Below, piece after piece: positions 42,629 to 50,458 of a DNA stretch of 64,000 bases; the first letter of the stretch is position 1; the number at the start of each line of letters is the position of its first letter. The notes beneath the pieces are model-generated. The model had not been told where the DNA came from. It did not search any database and saw nothing but the letters and a program-made list of their open reading frames with translations. The translations under genes were made by a program, and so were the position numbers. The DNA is from Actinospineispora eucalypti (GTDB lineage: Bacteria; Actinomycetota; Actinomycetes; Mycobacteriales; Pseudonocardiaceae). Where the stretch lies: NCBI GenBank assembly GCA_014208095.1, contig JACHMT010000001.1, positions 2,480,001 to 2,544,000 of the forward strand, given 5' to 3'.

Positions 42629-43171
42629 TCACTCGTGCCGTCCTGGCGACTTAAGCTCTAGCGCGATGGCGTTCACAAGCGACTGGCGCAACTGATATTC
42701 TCGCGGTGCCAGTTGGTTTGAGAGTTCATTTAGTTCGAGTGATTTGGGGTCCGCGTGAGCCTGCAAATTGTTGCGGCGCTCCCGTGAAATAAAGTGGATC
42801 TCTCTTGACGCGGCATCAACAGTCTCACGCCATTCTCGATAACGATCACGAATAGTAGTCGAGCTGAACGCATCGAGTAGAGCCGCAGCAGTCACGCGGT
42901 CCGTAGGTTCAGGTATCGGCAACTGGATAAGCTTAGCTTCAACATAATGAACATCTTCGTAGGTGAGGCTAAGGTTATATATCTCGGCCTCTAACCACTG
43001 AGCTTCGCGCTCGACGATCCGCAGGACCTCCAAGTAGGCGTCTGCTAGCCGCTGCTGGAGCCGAGCTTCACGTGTGACCTTACCTGGCCGTGTAGCGGCC
43101 CATATCGACGCGAAAACTCCACTGAGGCCGATCGTGCCAGAGGCGATCACGGAGGCGAGAGCAACATCCAC
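42629..43171 (-). CDS. Small membrane-anchored helical protein
   Basis: 180 aa from GTG 43171. One membrane segment at the N-terminus (VALASVIASGTIGLSGVFASIWAA), then a long helical, probably coiled-coil cytoplasmic region (ARLQQRLADAYLEVLRIVEREAQWLEAEIYNLSLTYEDV and later EIHFISRERRNNLQAH). A longer reading frame upstream overlaps another gene and is discarded. AT-rich like the ATPase pair and convergent with it. Similar architecture occurs in many actinomycete proteins of unknown function. Confidence 0.6.
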   Translation of the reverse strand: MDVALASVIASGTIGLSGVFASIWAATRPGKVTREARLQQRLADAYLEVLRIVEREAQWLEAEIYNLSLTYEDVHYVEAKLIQLPIPEPTDRVTAAALLDAFSSTTIRDRYREWRETVDAASREIHFISRERRNNLQAHADPKSLELNELSNQLAPREYQLRQSLVNAIALELKSPGRHE

Positions 43172-43260
43172 CAGTGAAGTGTGCCAGGGAGACGGTCTAC
43201 TGAGCGGGAGAATGAGTTGTGCCCCGCGGGCGGCGCGGCTTGGCTGAGCCGGTGAGACAC

Positions 43261-43596
43261 CTAGGCATCGGTCGCACCTCGGCGTGTCCAGGGGAGTTGC
43301 AGGCGCCCGCGACCGGCGGTCCGCTGCGCGGCGTGCCAGGTCTCGGTCCATCGGCGAAGTCGGTGCGTGCAGTCACGACAATGGGGCCAGAGTGGTGTGC
43401 TCCTGGGTGCTGCCGAGGTGAACCGGGCGCCACACAACGCCTGGTAAGTCCCGTGGCGAGCTTTGTGCGTGGCGGCGTACTGGGCGAAGGTGATGCAGTG
43501 CTCGATCTGGCCGACTGACGCGATCCACAGGATGTACTGAGGGGAGGCGTCCGGCGTTGCCCAAGGGTCCCGCGCGGAGTCTGCGCGTCGGCTCAT
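43261..43596 (-). CDS. Small cysteine/histidine-containing protein
   Basis: 111 aa, ATG 43596. Contains HGTYQALCGARF and LWPHCRDCTHRLRRW, giving a C ... C-x2-C-x-H set that could bind zinc. The arrangement is common in Pseudonocardiaceae small proteins near XRE regulators. Begins 11 bp after the stop of the 43817-43608 gene, so the two form an operon. Function unknown. Confidence 0.5.
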   Translation of the reverse strand: MSRRADSARDPWATPDASPQYILWIASVGQIEHCITFAQYAATHKARHGTYQALCGARFTSAAPRSTPLWPHCRDCTHRLRRWTETWHAAQRTAGRGRLQLPWTRRGATDA

Positions 43597-43607
43597 GAGT
43601 CGTCGCC

Positions 43608-43817
43608 CTAGTCGAGTAGGTCGGATTCCCACTCGATGGCGCCTGTGTCCGGGTCGAGGAGCGCCGAGTCGACCAGTTCGCCGGTCTCGTCGGGGTTCCA
43701 CACTTCGCACCAGCAGCGGCAGCCCAAGGCGGATAGTCCGCTGCGGGCCAGGCCGCGCAGTAGGCCGGTGACGAACAGTCGCACTGCCCAGATGCCCGAC
43801 CACCCCATCGGGGCCAC
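43608..43817 (-). CDS. Small conserved-looking protein
   Basis: 69 aa. MGWSGIWAVRLFVTGLLRGLARSG forms an amphipathic to hydrophobic N-terminus; LGCRCWCEVWNPDETGELVDSALLDPDTGAIEWESDLLD follows in two pieces, with three close cysteines and an acidic end. No family recognised; placed directly before the Cys/His protein. Confidence 0.45.
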   Translation of the reverse strand: MAPMGWSGIWAVRLFVTGLLRGLARSGLSALGCRCWCEVWNPDETGELVDSALLDPDTGAIEWESDLLD

Positions 43818-44171
43818 CAGCCGGGCGCCCTGTCTCTCCCGGCTCAGGTGCGCGATGACGCAGAGGCTCTATCCAGGGTTGTCCGGGTGATCTCCGGTGG
43901 GAGATGCGTTGTCCGCCGAGTCGGTAGAGGGCTCCGGGGTCAGCCAGTGAGCAATTGGTCGATCTGTTTTAGCGCCTCTCGATCGCGGTGAACCGTGCCT
44001 CGGTTGCCGGATCTGTGCTGCTCAGCGGGTCTGTGCGATGCCCTGACGCGCGGTGGTCCATGAGCCGACAAAAGCACGATCGGCTTGTCCCAGGTAGGTG
44101 AAACGTATTCTATTCGGGGACATGTGTCCGGGTGTTTCGGAAACCGGCCGCGCTGCTGTGGCGCGCGTTAC
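43818..44171. other. Gap without recognisable gene
   Basis: 354 bp of mixed GC between the small-protein pair and the CYTH gene. No open frame with a credible start was found. Lower-GC words near 44095-44120 could be promoter sequence. Confidence 0.35.
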
Positions 44172-44765
44172 TCAGGTGGCCGAGGGTGGCCCGTGCTCAT
44201 TCGCTCGGTAAGCCGCCACCGCGTCCGTGTAGGTGTCGGTGGTGAGGTCTTCCGGCTTGATTCCCAGCTCGGTGAGCACGGTGCGCACGGCGTCCAGAGC
44301 GGCCGGCACGTCGTCAGCCTCCGCCAGCGTCTCTAGTTCGATGAATGTCTGCCCGGCCAGTTCGGGAACCTGTACGACGGTGGCCAGCATCTCTCGGCCG
44401 TGCGCCTCGAACCTGTGGTTCACGCAGTGCTTGCGGAACGCGATCACTTCCACGGCGTCCAACGCGGTCAGCACGGTCACCAACACCCCGGCGTCCGCCG
44501 CCGTGGTCTCGTGTTCGGGCTTGGAGCCGCTGGTGTCGTCTACCGGGGGTTCCTTGTAGGTCAGCACCACCCGCTCGCCGCCGGTGTCATCGGTCACCGT
44601 GCGCACCCGCAGCTCTCGGTTTTGCTCGGTGAGTCGCCCGTCCGGCAAGTCGAAGTATCGATCTGAGTAGGTGGACCGGGCACCTTCGGCCCGTTCACCG
44701 AGTAGCCGATGCACCCGGTCCGGGTCGCGCACGACGGCTTTCAACTCGGCCTCGATCATCGCCAC
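44172..44765 (-). CDS. CYTH-domain protein (class IV adenylate cyclase-like)
   Basis: 197 aa. N-terminal EAELKAV is the ExExK signature of the CYTH fold; further triphosphate-tunnel residues appear in DRYFDLPDGRLTEQNRELRVR, VVLTYKEP and FIELETLAE. The tunnel fold binds triphosphates with divalent metal; CyaB-type adenylyl cyclase or thiamine-triphosphatase/triphosphatase activities are both known in the family. Start GTG 44765 or ATG 44759. Directly downstream of the XRE regulator (9-bp gap), so co-transcribed. Confidence 0.82.
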   Translation of the reverse strand: MAMIEAELKAVVRDPDRVHRLLGERAEGARSTYSDRYFDLPDGRLTEQNRELRVRTVTDDTGGERVVLTYKEPPVDDTSGSKPEHETTAADAGVLVTVLTALDAVEVIAFRKHCVNHRFEAHGREMLATVVQVPELAGQTFIELETLAEADDVPAALDAVRTVLTELGIKPEDLTTDTYTDAVAAYRANEHGPPSAT

Positions 44766-44774
44766 GTGGCGACC

Positions 44775-45626
44775 CTAAACGACCTGGCGGGCGGTGCGGC
44801 GTAGTTCGTCGGTGAACCGCTGAAAGCCTCGATGCAGCGCGCCGTGCGGGCTACCGGCCAGCCGGTACATCGGCGATGTGTGGCCCTCGTGTGAGTCGCC
44901 GAACGCGGACACGAACAAGGTCGAGTCCAGGCCGATGACTCGCCAGGTGGGCAGCAGGTCGTACAGATGGCATTGCACGGTCCCGATCTCGTCGTTCAGC
45001 TCACGCAACCGCTCCACCGACAACCGGATGCCGGCCGCGAAGGTACCGAGGGATTCGCCGATCTCCGCCGCCCGGCGCTCGGCGGCCGGGCAGTCCGGGT
45101 CCAGCAGCAGCACGCGCACGGCCGGTTTGGCTTCCTGAATGTGCGCCCGCAGCATCGAGTCGTTCAAACCGAGGATGCCCAAACCGCGTACCGCCAGCAC
45201 CTCCATCTCCCGGGCGGTGGCGGCGAGTCCGGCGATGTCCTTCCGCGCGGTGGACTGCGAGGGATACACGGCCAGGATCTCCGCCCTGCCCGATGCCCCG
45301 AGGTGATCGAGGCCGGCCGGGTGCCTCGGTGCCAAGCCGAACCGCATACGGGCGTCGTCGGGCATGCCTAGGCCATCGGCGATGCGCTCGAACAACTCCA
45401 AGGTGGTCACCGAGCGGCTACCCCGGATGATCTCCGACACTCGGCCCTGCAAGATGCCCGTAGCGGTGGCGATGCGCGATTGGCTCGCCCCGGCGTATTG
45501 CTGAGCCGCGCGGAACAGGCCGGCCACGTCACGATCCACAAGCGCGCGGCGGACTTTCGGTTGCTTCCAGGCCCAATCGGGCAGTGCCAGCGACGGAACG
45601 GTCTCAGTCACCCAGGAAGGGTACAT
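44775..45626 (-). CDS. XRE-family regulator with DUF5919-like C-terminal domain
   Basis: 283 aa. An HTH lies at about 38-85 (AGLFRAAQQYAGASQSRIATATGILQGRVSEIIRGSRSVTTLELFERIADGLGM). The C-terminal 150 residues (LGASGRAEILAVYPSQSTARKDI, VRVLLLDPDCPAAERRAAEIGESLGTFAAGI, LHRGFQRF) match the DUF5919 pattern found behind many actinomycete XRE domains. A palindrome overlaps its ATG and a second copy lies 40 bp away, next to the divergent small-gene operon, so autorepression is likely. Confidence 0.82.
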   Translation of the reverse strand: MYPSWVTETVPSLALPDWAWKQPKVRRALVDRDVAGLFRAAQQYAGASQSRIATATGILQGRVSEIIRGSRSVTTLELFERIADGLGMPDDARMRFGLAPRHPAGLDHLGASGRAEILAVYPSQSTARKDIAGLAATAREMEVLAVRGLGILGLNDSMLRAHIQEAKPAVRVLLLDPDCPAAERRAAEIGESLGTFAAGIRLSVERLRELNDEIGTVQCHLYDLLPTWRVIGLDSTLFVSAFGDSHEGHTSPMYRLAGSPHGALHRGFQRFTDELRRTARQVV

Positions 45627-45678
45627 CTCACGGTGAGAACATCACTATGGGATGGGTTCAGGGAATCTCACGGTGAGA
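45626..45678. promoter_or_regulatory. Two identical palindromes in the XRE divergent promoter
   Basis: TCTCACGGTGAGA at 45626-45638 (overlapping the XRE start codon) and again at 45666-45678. Identity extends outward (A-TCTCACGGTGAGA-AC), and the spacing is 40 bp, four helical turns. Good candidates for XRE dimer sites. Confidence 0.8.
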
Positions 45679-45689
45679 ACGTCTCTGAC

Positions 45690-45944
45690 GTGGGGAAATC
45701 GCAGGAGTCGGCGCCGTCGCGAACGGCCAGCCAACGGACACCAATCAGCTTGCTTGAGATCCGAGACGCTTTGATCATCGCGGCCGGCGTCGTCGCGCGC
45801 TCCGAACACACCCCAGGGGCCGACGGTTGCTGTTCCCGGTGCGGCGAGTCCTTCCCGTGCGCGGTCCTCCGGGTGGTGCGACGGTTCCCTGGTGCGTGGC
45901 GTCAGCGGGCCGACGAGGCGCGACGCCGGACGGGCGAGTCGTGA
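45690..45944 (+). CDS. Small cysteine-rich protein, first of three
   Basis: 84 aa from GTG 45690, possibly leaderless since no clear ribosome site precedes it. Helix LLEIRDALIIAAGVVARSEH, then GCCSRCGESFPCAVLR with four cysteines (zinc-like), then a basic C-terminus. Starts 12 bp after operator copy 2. Overlaps the next start (GTGA). Confidence 0.55.
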   Translation: MGKSQESAPSRTASQRTPISLLEIRDALIIAAGVVARSEHTPGADGCCSRCGESFPCAVLRVVRRFPGAWRQRADEARRRTGES

Positions 45945-46072
45945 GCGCCGAACTAGGTCCGTGGGCGGAATGGACCACCGAAGAGATCTTCAACGAGATC
46001 TACTGCGAGCCACCCCGAGTCGTCCCGGCGCCGCCTGACGACGATGATGGTTCGGCGGTGACCGATGGCTAA
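45941..46072 (+). CDS. Very small acidic protein
   Basis: 43 aa, GTG start overlapping the upstream stop. MSAELGPWAEWTTEEIFNEI then an acidic tail PPDDDDGSAVTDG. Overlaps the next gene by 8 bp. Unknown function; coupling on both sides supports that it is real. Confidence 0.5.
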   Translation: MSAELGPWAEWTTEEIFNEIYCEPPRVVPAPPDDDDGSAVTDG

Positions 46073-46307
46073 CAGCTCGGGCGTCCTTCGATTCGTCACG
46101 GTGCAGGGCAGCATCGTGATCCACGCTCAGCTCGTGGTCGACCAATACCGTGGACGGACTGTGTGCGGACGGCCAGTGGCGGGTCGGGCGGCCGAAGAGC
46201 CTCGGCCGGTCGAGCGGTGCGAGGGGTGTTGGGCGGATTACCGCGTACGCGGCGACCTGCCTCGCCACGTCAGCGCCCGCTTCGGCTCTCCCGGAATCCG
46301 GTACTAA
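46065..46307 (+). CDS. Small protein with possible zinc site
   Basis: 80 aa, ATG inside the preceding gene's end. [25 protein letters not shown] and VERCEGCWADYRVRGDL give C ... C-x2-C. Third member of the small-gene run divergent from the XRE regulator. The stretch 46308-46612 after it shows only very short frames. Confidence 0.5.
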   Translation: MANSSGVLRFVTVQGSIVIHAQLVVDQYRGRTVCGRPVAGRAAEEPRPVERCEGCWADYRVRGDLPRHVSARFGSPGIRY

Positions 46308-46612
46308 GCCCCATGCAGTCGGGACCCCCTCAGGGTCGACACGGTGCCGGGCAGGCTGGCCGTTGCCGCCCGCGCCAAGTGGGGATGGATGTGACCGGGA
46401 TGGTGATCGGGGACACGGTCATGGTGCGCCCGGAGGCATAACAGTGCCAAGCGCGACCAAGAACGTGCAGGCGCCTCGCAGCCACAGCCCTCGATCGGTG
46501 CCGCCGCGGTGAGCGCTCATCGGGAACCACCGGCCGCAACACAGCGGGTGCCCACCCGGTCGACGGATGATCTCAGGTGCTACGACCAGGACGGAGCGGT
46601 TCGTATTGTGGG

Positions 46613-46630
46613 CAGTATCGCCCGCCACCA
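46613..46630 (+). repeat. Candidate att core, right copy
   Basis: CAGTATCGCCCGCCACCA, one mismatch from the 3' end of tRNA-Val(CAC) plus following bases (39492-39509). A weaker GGTTCG lies upstream at 46598-46603. Marks a possible right end of the island. Confidence 0.45.
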
Positions 46631-46677
46631 TTTCTCCAGGTCAGATAACCTGATCTGCCGTTGCTCCGACGCATTCC

Positions 46678-47214
46678 ATGGTGGACGATGGATGCATGAT
46701 CGGTGACCGGTGGGGCGTGAGCGAGAGTGAGATCGCGCGCTCCTATCCGTGCGACGACTTCGTCACCTCGCCCGCGTTGCGGGCGTGGCGGGGCGTCGAT
46801 GTCGAGGCGCCGGCCGAGGCCGTGTGGCCCTGGGTCACGCAGGTGAGGCTCGCGCCCTACTCGTACGACTGGATCGACAACCTTGGCCGCCGCTCACCCC
46901 GCGAACTGGTGGGTCTGCCCGAGCCTCGGGTCGGAGACCGGTTCACCACCGCTGCCGGGCGCAAGTGGGGCCAGATCGTCTCCATCGACCCAGGGAATCA
47001 GCTCACGGGCCGCATAGTGGGCGCCTTCATGTCCTACGTACTCGTGCCTCAGGGCCACGACGCGACACGTCTGTTGCTCAAGATCGTCATGCAGACCAAC
47101 CGCTGGGTGGCCCTCGGGGTCTCCGTCGGAGATCTGATCATGGCTCGACGGCAGTTACTGAACTTCAAGCAACTCGCCGAGAGCCCCCGGCACCACGGCG
47201 CGAACCGTCCGTAA
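46678..47214 (+). CDS. SRPBCC-like protein
   Basis: 178 aa (172 if started at ATG 46696). WRGVDVEAPAEAVWPWVTQVRLAPYSYDWIDNLGRR is the polyketide-cyclase/START-like opening; GRKWGQIVSIDPGNQLTG follows and a C-terminal helix (LLNFKQLAES) closes the groove. Ligand unknown. First gene beyond the putative island end, with normal high GC. Confidence 0.6.
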   Translation: MVDDGCMIGDRWGVSESEIARSYPCDDFVTSPALRAWRGVDVEAPAEAVWPWVTQVRLAPYSYDWIDNLGRRSPRELVGLPEPRVGDRFTTAAGRKWGQIVSIDPGNQLTGRIVGAFMSYVLVPQGHDATRLLLKIVMQTNRWVALGVSVGDLIMARRQLLNFKQLAESPRHHGANRP

Positions 47215-47303
47215 TCGCCGACGCGGGCAGGGATGTGACCGGGCCTCGGGTCCTCGTCGGCCAGGCGTTGCCCGGCGGCGGTTGACCTGGATGGGGCGGG
47301 CTC

Positions 47304-47459
47304 TTAAAGCAGTATTACCCCCGAGACCACGGCGAGCATGACGACCATTAGTACCAGGGCACACCCGCCCGACGGCGAACGGCGCGATTGATAGCGTCGG
47401 GCGTCTTCATGCATTTTTGCGTGGCGGCGAGCGGCGTCGCCGCTCGGATTTTGGCTCAT
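47304..47459 (-). CDS. Small single-pass membrane protein
   Basis: 51 aa read directly from the sequence: ATG 47459 preceded by GAAGGA at 9 bases, TAA at 47304-47306. Hydrophilic basic N-terminal 30 residues (MSQNPSGDAARRHAKM) and a C-terminal membrane helix (CALVLMVVMLAVVSGVILL). Tail-anchored layout. No family recognised. Confidence 0.5.
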   Translation of the reverse strand: MSQNPSGDAARRHAKMHEDARRYQSRRSPSGGCALVLMVVMLAVVSGVILL

Positions 47460-47826
47460 GCGTGCTCATCCTTCGAATGTTCAACCATCTCGAATGCCTC
47501 TCTGAGATCAATGATCCGAAAAATGGGTGGAGGCACCTGCGTTCCCTTTTGCCTACGGCCGCGCGTTTCCGCTGGTTGCGAACTTGGTAAACGCATCTTT
47601 GTCGAATCAACCGAGCTCGCGGAAGAGGGCGGTCCGGTCAGTGGACCGGCATGCCGCCTTGAACCGGCCAGGTGGGCGATTCATAGCATCCTGTCGGGGT
47701 CATTCACGGGCGTATCACGGATTGGCTCCCAGAAAACGAGGGCTTAGTCGATGTTGTTGTCAGAAGCAATTGTCGGGAGGGAGTCACCCCTCGACCGAAG
47801 AATTCAGCACGGCGATTCTCGACGGG
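47460..47826. other. Gap without supported gene
   Basis: 367 bp with lower GC than its surroundings. Contains only short frames on both strands, none with a good start. Confidence 0.35.
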
Positions 47827-48990
47827 TCAGTACCCCTCGTCGCGCAGCGCGGAGCGGTAGGCCGCGTCCATGGCGCGGCGGGTGAGTGCCTTGGGCGCGG
47901 CGGCCATGGCCCGCGAGAGCAGGCGGGTGGCGCGATCGCCCTGGGTGTTGGCTGCCAGGTGTGCGGCCGCGACGGCGTTCAGGTCCGGTAGCTGTTCGGG
48001 GTCGCGCGGGCCGCGCCACAGGGCTTCGGCGGCGGCGCTGCGCGCCAGTCGGGCGTGCTCGACGGTCATGACGATCGCCGCGTGCGGTGGCCTGTCGCGC
48101 AGCGCCATCGTCGCCAGCAGAGCCGGGTCGGTGCTGACCTGTGCGGTGCCGCTGAGGTGGACGACCTCGCCCCGGCCGGGAACGAGGGCGGCCAGCGAGA
48201 CGTCCGCGCAGGTCATGAGGTTGTGCAGGGTGTCGGCTCGCTTGTTGCCCCGGCGGTCGGGGAGCGCGACGGTGGCTCCGTCGAGCACCTGGAGGAGGCC
48301 GGGGCCGTCCCCGCGCGGGCTGGTGTCGGCTTGCTCGTTGTGGTCGCGCGAGGAGATGAGGGCGAACGGCGAGGCGGCGAGGAACGCTGCGACGCCCGGA
48401 GCCGAGAGCGGCCCGTCGGCCGGGTCCGCCGGTGCGGCCGGGACCGTCGGGATGCCCGGAGCGGCGTCCGGGATCGCCGGAACGGCAGTCGGGATGGCCG
48501 GAACGGCAGTCGGAGTGGTCGGAGTGGCGTCCGGGTTGGTCGGGACGGTCGCGGTGGGGTCCGGGACGGCCGTCCACAGCTTCGAGCGCAGTACGCAGCG
48601 CGCGCAGTGCAGGTAGGCCTCGGCCATGTCGATGGCGAGGCGACCGTCACGGACTTCGGCGGCGGTGCCGTTCAGCCGGAAGGTCTCCCCGAGGCCGGGG
48701 ATCAGGAACACCATCGACGCCCCGGTGCCGGGGGCGGGGGTCGGCGCCCCATCGGGCATCGGCAGCGACAGGCGGGTCGGCGACTCGGCGCGCGCGAACC
48801 CGGCCGTCCCGCCGACCAGGACCGTGTGGGGCGTGCCGGTCGGGTCGCGGATGCCCAGCGCGGCCACCGGAGCGGCGGCGAGGACGGTCCGGCAGCCCTC
48901 GTCGAGGGTGTCGGTCGCCTTCAGCAGGACCATCCGGGGTGGGGTTCCGATGATCGCGTCGATGTCCGCGGCGGTGGTCGGTGGGTGCAT
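47827..48990 (-). CDS. Split beta-barrel (PNPOx-like) protein with two domains
   Basis: 387 aa, ATG 48990. Two flavin-reductase/PNPOx-type halves are visible: the first ends VFLIPGLGETFRLNGTAAEVRD ... KLWTAVPD; the second starts FALISSRDHNEQADTSPRGD and has LPDRRGNKRADTLHNLM and VHLSGTAQVSTD. Between them is a Pro/Ala/Thr linker with repeated (T)AVPAIP units. Such proteins bind FMN or F420/heme; HNEQADTSPRGD is the phosphate-contact block of the family. Divergent from AraC regulator at 49067. Confidence 0.75.
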   Translation of the reverse strand: MHPPTTAADIDAIIGTPPRMVLLKATDTLDEGCRTVLAAAPVAALGIRDPTGTPHTVLVGGTAGFARAESPTRLSLPMPDGAPTPAPGTGASMVFLIPGLGETFRLNGTAAEVRDGRLAIDMAEAYLHCARCVLRSKLWTAVPDPTATVPTNPDATPTTPTAVPAIPTAVPAIPDAAPGIPTVPAAPADPADGPLSAPGVAAFLAASPFALISSRDHNEQADTSPRGDGPGLLQVLDGATVALPDRRGNKRADTLHNLMTCADVSLAALVPGRGEVVHLSGTAQVSTDPALLATMALRDRPPHAAIVMTVEHARLARSAAAEALWRGPRDPEQLPDLNAVAAAHLAANTQGDRATRLLSRAMAAAPKALTRRAMDAAYRSALRDEGY

Positions 48991-49066
48991 GTCCCCGACG
49001 GTAGGGTGGCCAGGTGGCGGTTGGTGGCCAACGTATGCCGTGATCTGGCCATGATCGGAGGATGGC

Positions 49067-49789
49067 GTGCTGGGTACGGTGCTGGCGACCGCGCGGACCG
49101 AGTTCGACCGCGGTTTCGCCTTCGGCCTGCACGTGCACGACTTCCACCTGCTGAGCTGGTCCGAGACGGCCACCGTCACCCACCGCACCGCGGACCGGGA
49201 CTGGCTGGTGCCCCCGACCCACGCACTGTGGATGCCCGCCGGGGTCCCGCACGCCGTGGCGGTGGTGCGCGGCGGCCTCGGCTACGGGGTGATCTTGAGC
49301 GCCCGGGGTGGCCAGGCCCCGTGGACCGAGCCGACCGGTGTGCTGGTGACTCCGCTGGTACGGGAGCTGATCGTGCACCTCGACCGGAACCCGAACCGGG
49401 CCCGCGCCCGGGCCGAGGCGCTCCTGGTGGAGCTGCTGGAACCCGTTCCCAGTACGACGTTCCAGCTCCCGATCCCGGCCGACCCGCGCCTGCGGGACAT
49501 CACCGAAGCCCTGCTCGCCGATCCGGCCGACGGCCGCGACCTCGCCGCGTGGGCCGACCACGTCGCCACCAGCGTGCGCACGGTGACGCGGCTGTTCCAG
49601 GCCGAGACCGGGATGACGTTCGCGCAGTGGCGCACGCACGCCCGCATCCGAGCCGCGCTCACCCATCTCGCGGACGGTGTCCCCGTCCGGGCGACGGCGC
49701 GCGCGGTGGGCTACCGCAAGCCCGGGGCCTTCGCCGAGGCGTTCCGCCGGGTCACCGGCCAGCTGCCGAGCGTCTACTGTGCCCCGTGA
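49067..49789 (+). CDS. AraC-family regulator
   Basis: 240 aa from GTG 49067 (GGAGG 7 bases upstream). N-terminal cupin sensor with VHDFHLLSW and PPTHALWMPAGVPHAV, C-terminal pair of HTH motifs (LAAWADHVATSVRTVTRLFQAETGMTFAQWRTHARI, VRATARAVGYRKPGAFAEAFRRVTG). Divergent from the split-barrel gene, its probable target. The 3' end overlaps the convergent TetR gene by 16 bp. Confidence 0.9.
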   Translation: MLGTVLATARTEFDRGFAFGLHVHDFHLLSWSETATVTHRTADRDWLVPPTHALWMPAGVPHAVAVVRGGLGYGVILSARGGQAPWTEPTGVLVTPLVRELIVHLDRNPNRARARAEALLVELLEPVPSTTFQLPIPADPRLRDITEALLADPADGRDLAAWADHVATSVRTVTRLFQAETGMTFAQWRTHARIRAALTHLADGVPVRATARAVGYRKPGAFAEAFRRVTGQLPSVYCAP

Positions 49790-50370
49790 GGCTCGGGTCG
49801 CGGCGCCCCATGGGCGAGATCGTGGAAGGCGTTCCGCAGCAGCGCGGTGATGCGTTCCGGCGGGGCGTCGCGCAGGCCGTCGAGCTGGAGCAGGTACCGG
49901 CCGATCACCGTGCCGATGGTCAGGGCGCCGATGAGGCCGGCGCGCAGGTCGGCGTCCTCGGCGTCTTCGGCGGCCAGGTGCTGGCCGGCCTGGCGCTGCT
50001 GGGAGATCATCGCGGCGCGGACCTCGCCGGCGGCCTCCGGGTGGGTGAACATGGACCGGACCGCGGCCAGCGCGTCGACCGGCTCCTCGGCGAGCTTCCG
50101 CTCCAACGCGGCCAGTAGGAGCTCGGCGGCCCGCTCGGGTGGGCCGGTGACCGGCTCCTCGCCGCCGTAGTCGGAGACCTGGGCGAACAGGTTGTCCTTG
50201 GAGCCGAAGTAGCGCATCACCAGGCCGGGGTCGGTCTCCGCCCCGGCCGCGATGGCCCGGATCGTGGCCCGGTCGTAGCCGACCTCGGCGAACAGACGCC
50301 GGGCCGAGTCCAGGATGCGGGCCTGGGTGTCGCGGCGTTGCTCGACGCGGCGGCTCGGGCGGGAGGTCAT
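49774..50370 (-). CDS. TetR-family regulator
   Basis: 198 aa. HTH at about 12-60 (TQARILDSARRLFAEVGYDRATIRAIAAGAETDPGLVMRYFGSKDNLFAQV) and a C-terminal domain of the TetR_C type with RAGLIGALTIGTVIGRYLLQ. Divergent from a small membrane gene across two near-identical palindromes. Confidence 0.88.
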   Translation of the reverse strand: MTSRPSRRVEQRRDTQARILDSARRLFAEVGYDRATIRAIAAGAETDPGLVMRYFGSKDNLFAQVSDYGGEEPVTGPPERAAELLLAALERKLAEEPVDALAAVRSMFTHPEAAGEVRAAMISQQRQAGQHLAAEDAEDADLRAGLIGALTIGTVIGRYLLQLDGLRDAPPERITALLRNAFHDLAHGAPRPEPHGAQ

Positions 50371-50375
50371 CTTCT

Positions 50376-50438
50376 CAGTCTACGGTCGTTGACTGGGTTG
50401 TTCGGCGGTGCTAGCTTTCGGTCTACACCTGTTGACTG
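50376..50438. promoter_or_regulatory. Two copies of a CAGTC-type palindrome
   Basis: CAGTCTACGGTCGTTGACTG (50376-50395) is a near-palindrome; CGGTCTACACCTGTTGACTG (50419-50438) repeats GTCTAC-N4-GTTGACTG. Both lie between the TetR start and the divergent membrane gene, as expected for its operators. Confidence 0.65.
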
Positions 50439-50458
50439 AAATCGATTGGTTGATCGCC

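Larger units (their letters stand above)
39492..46630. mobile_element. Putative genomic island behind tRNA-Val(CAC)
   Basis: The stretch starts at the 3' end of tRNA-Val(CAC), changes sharply to lower GC (about 39,510-42,660), and ends at an 18-bp near-copy (17/18) of the tRNA end at 46613-46630. It holds an ATPase/membrane gene pair, several small cysteine proteins, a CYTH protein and an XRE regulator module, but no recognisable integrase or transfer gene. It could be a decayed or satellite element, or two adjacent insertions. Right boundary is tentative. Confidence 0.5.

Noticed and set aside
46313..46512. Two frames of 42 and about 22 codons
   Set aside because: No ribosome sites and no conserved feature; too short to support.
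48055..50118. Long + strand frame crossing the split-barrel gene, AraC and TetR
   Set aside because: Arg/Gly/Ala-rich translation with no domain; overlaps three convincing genes.
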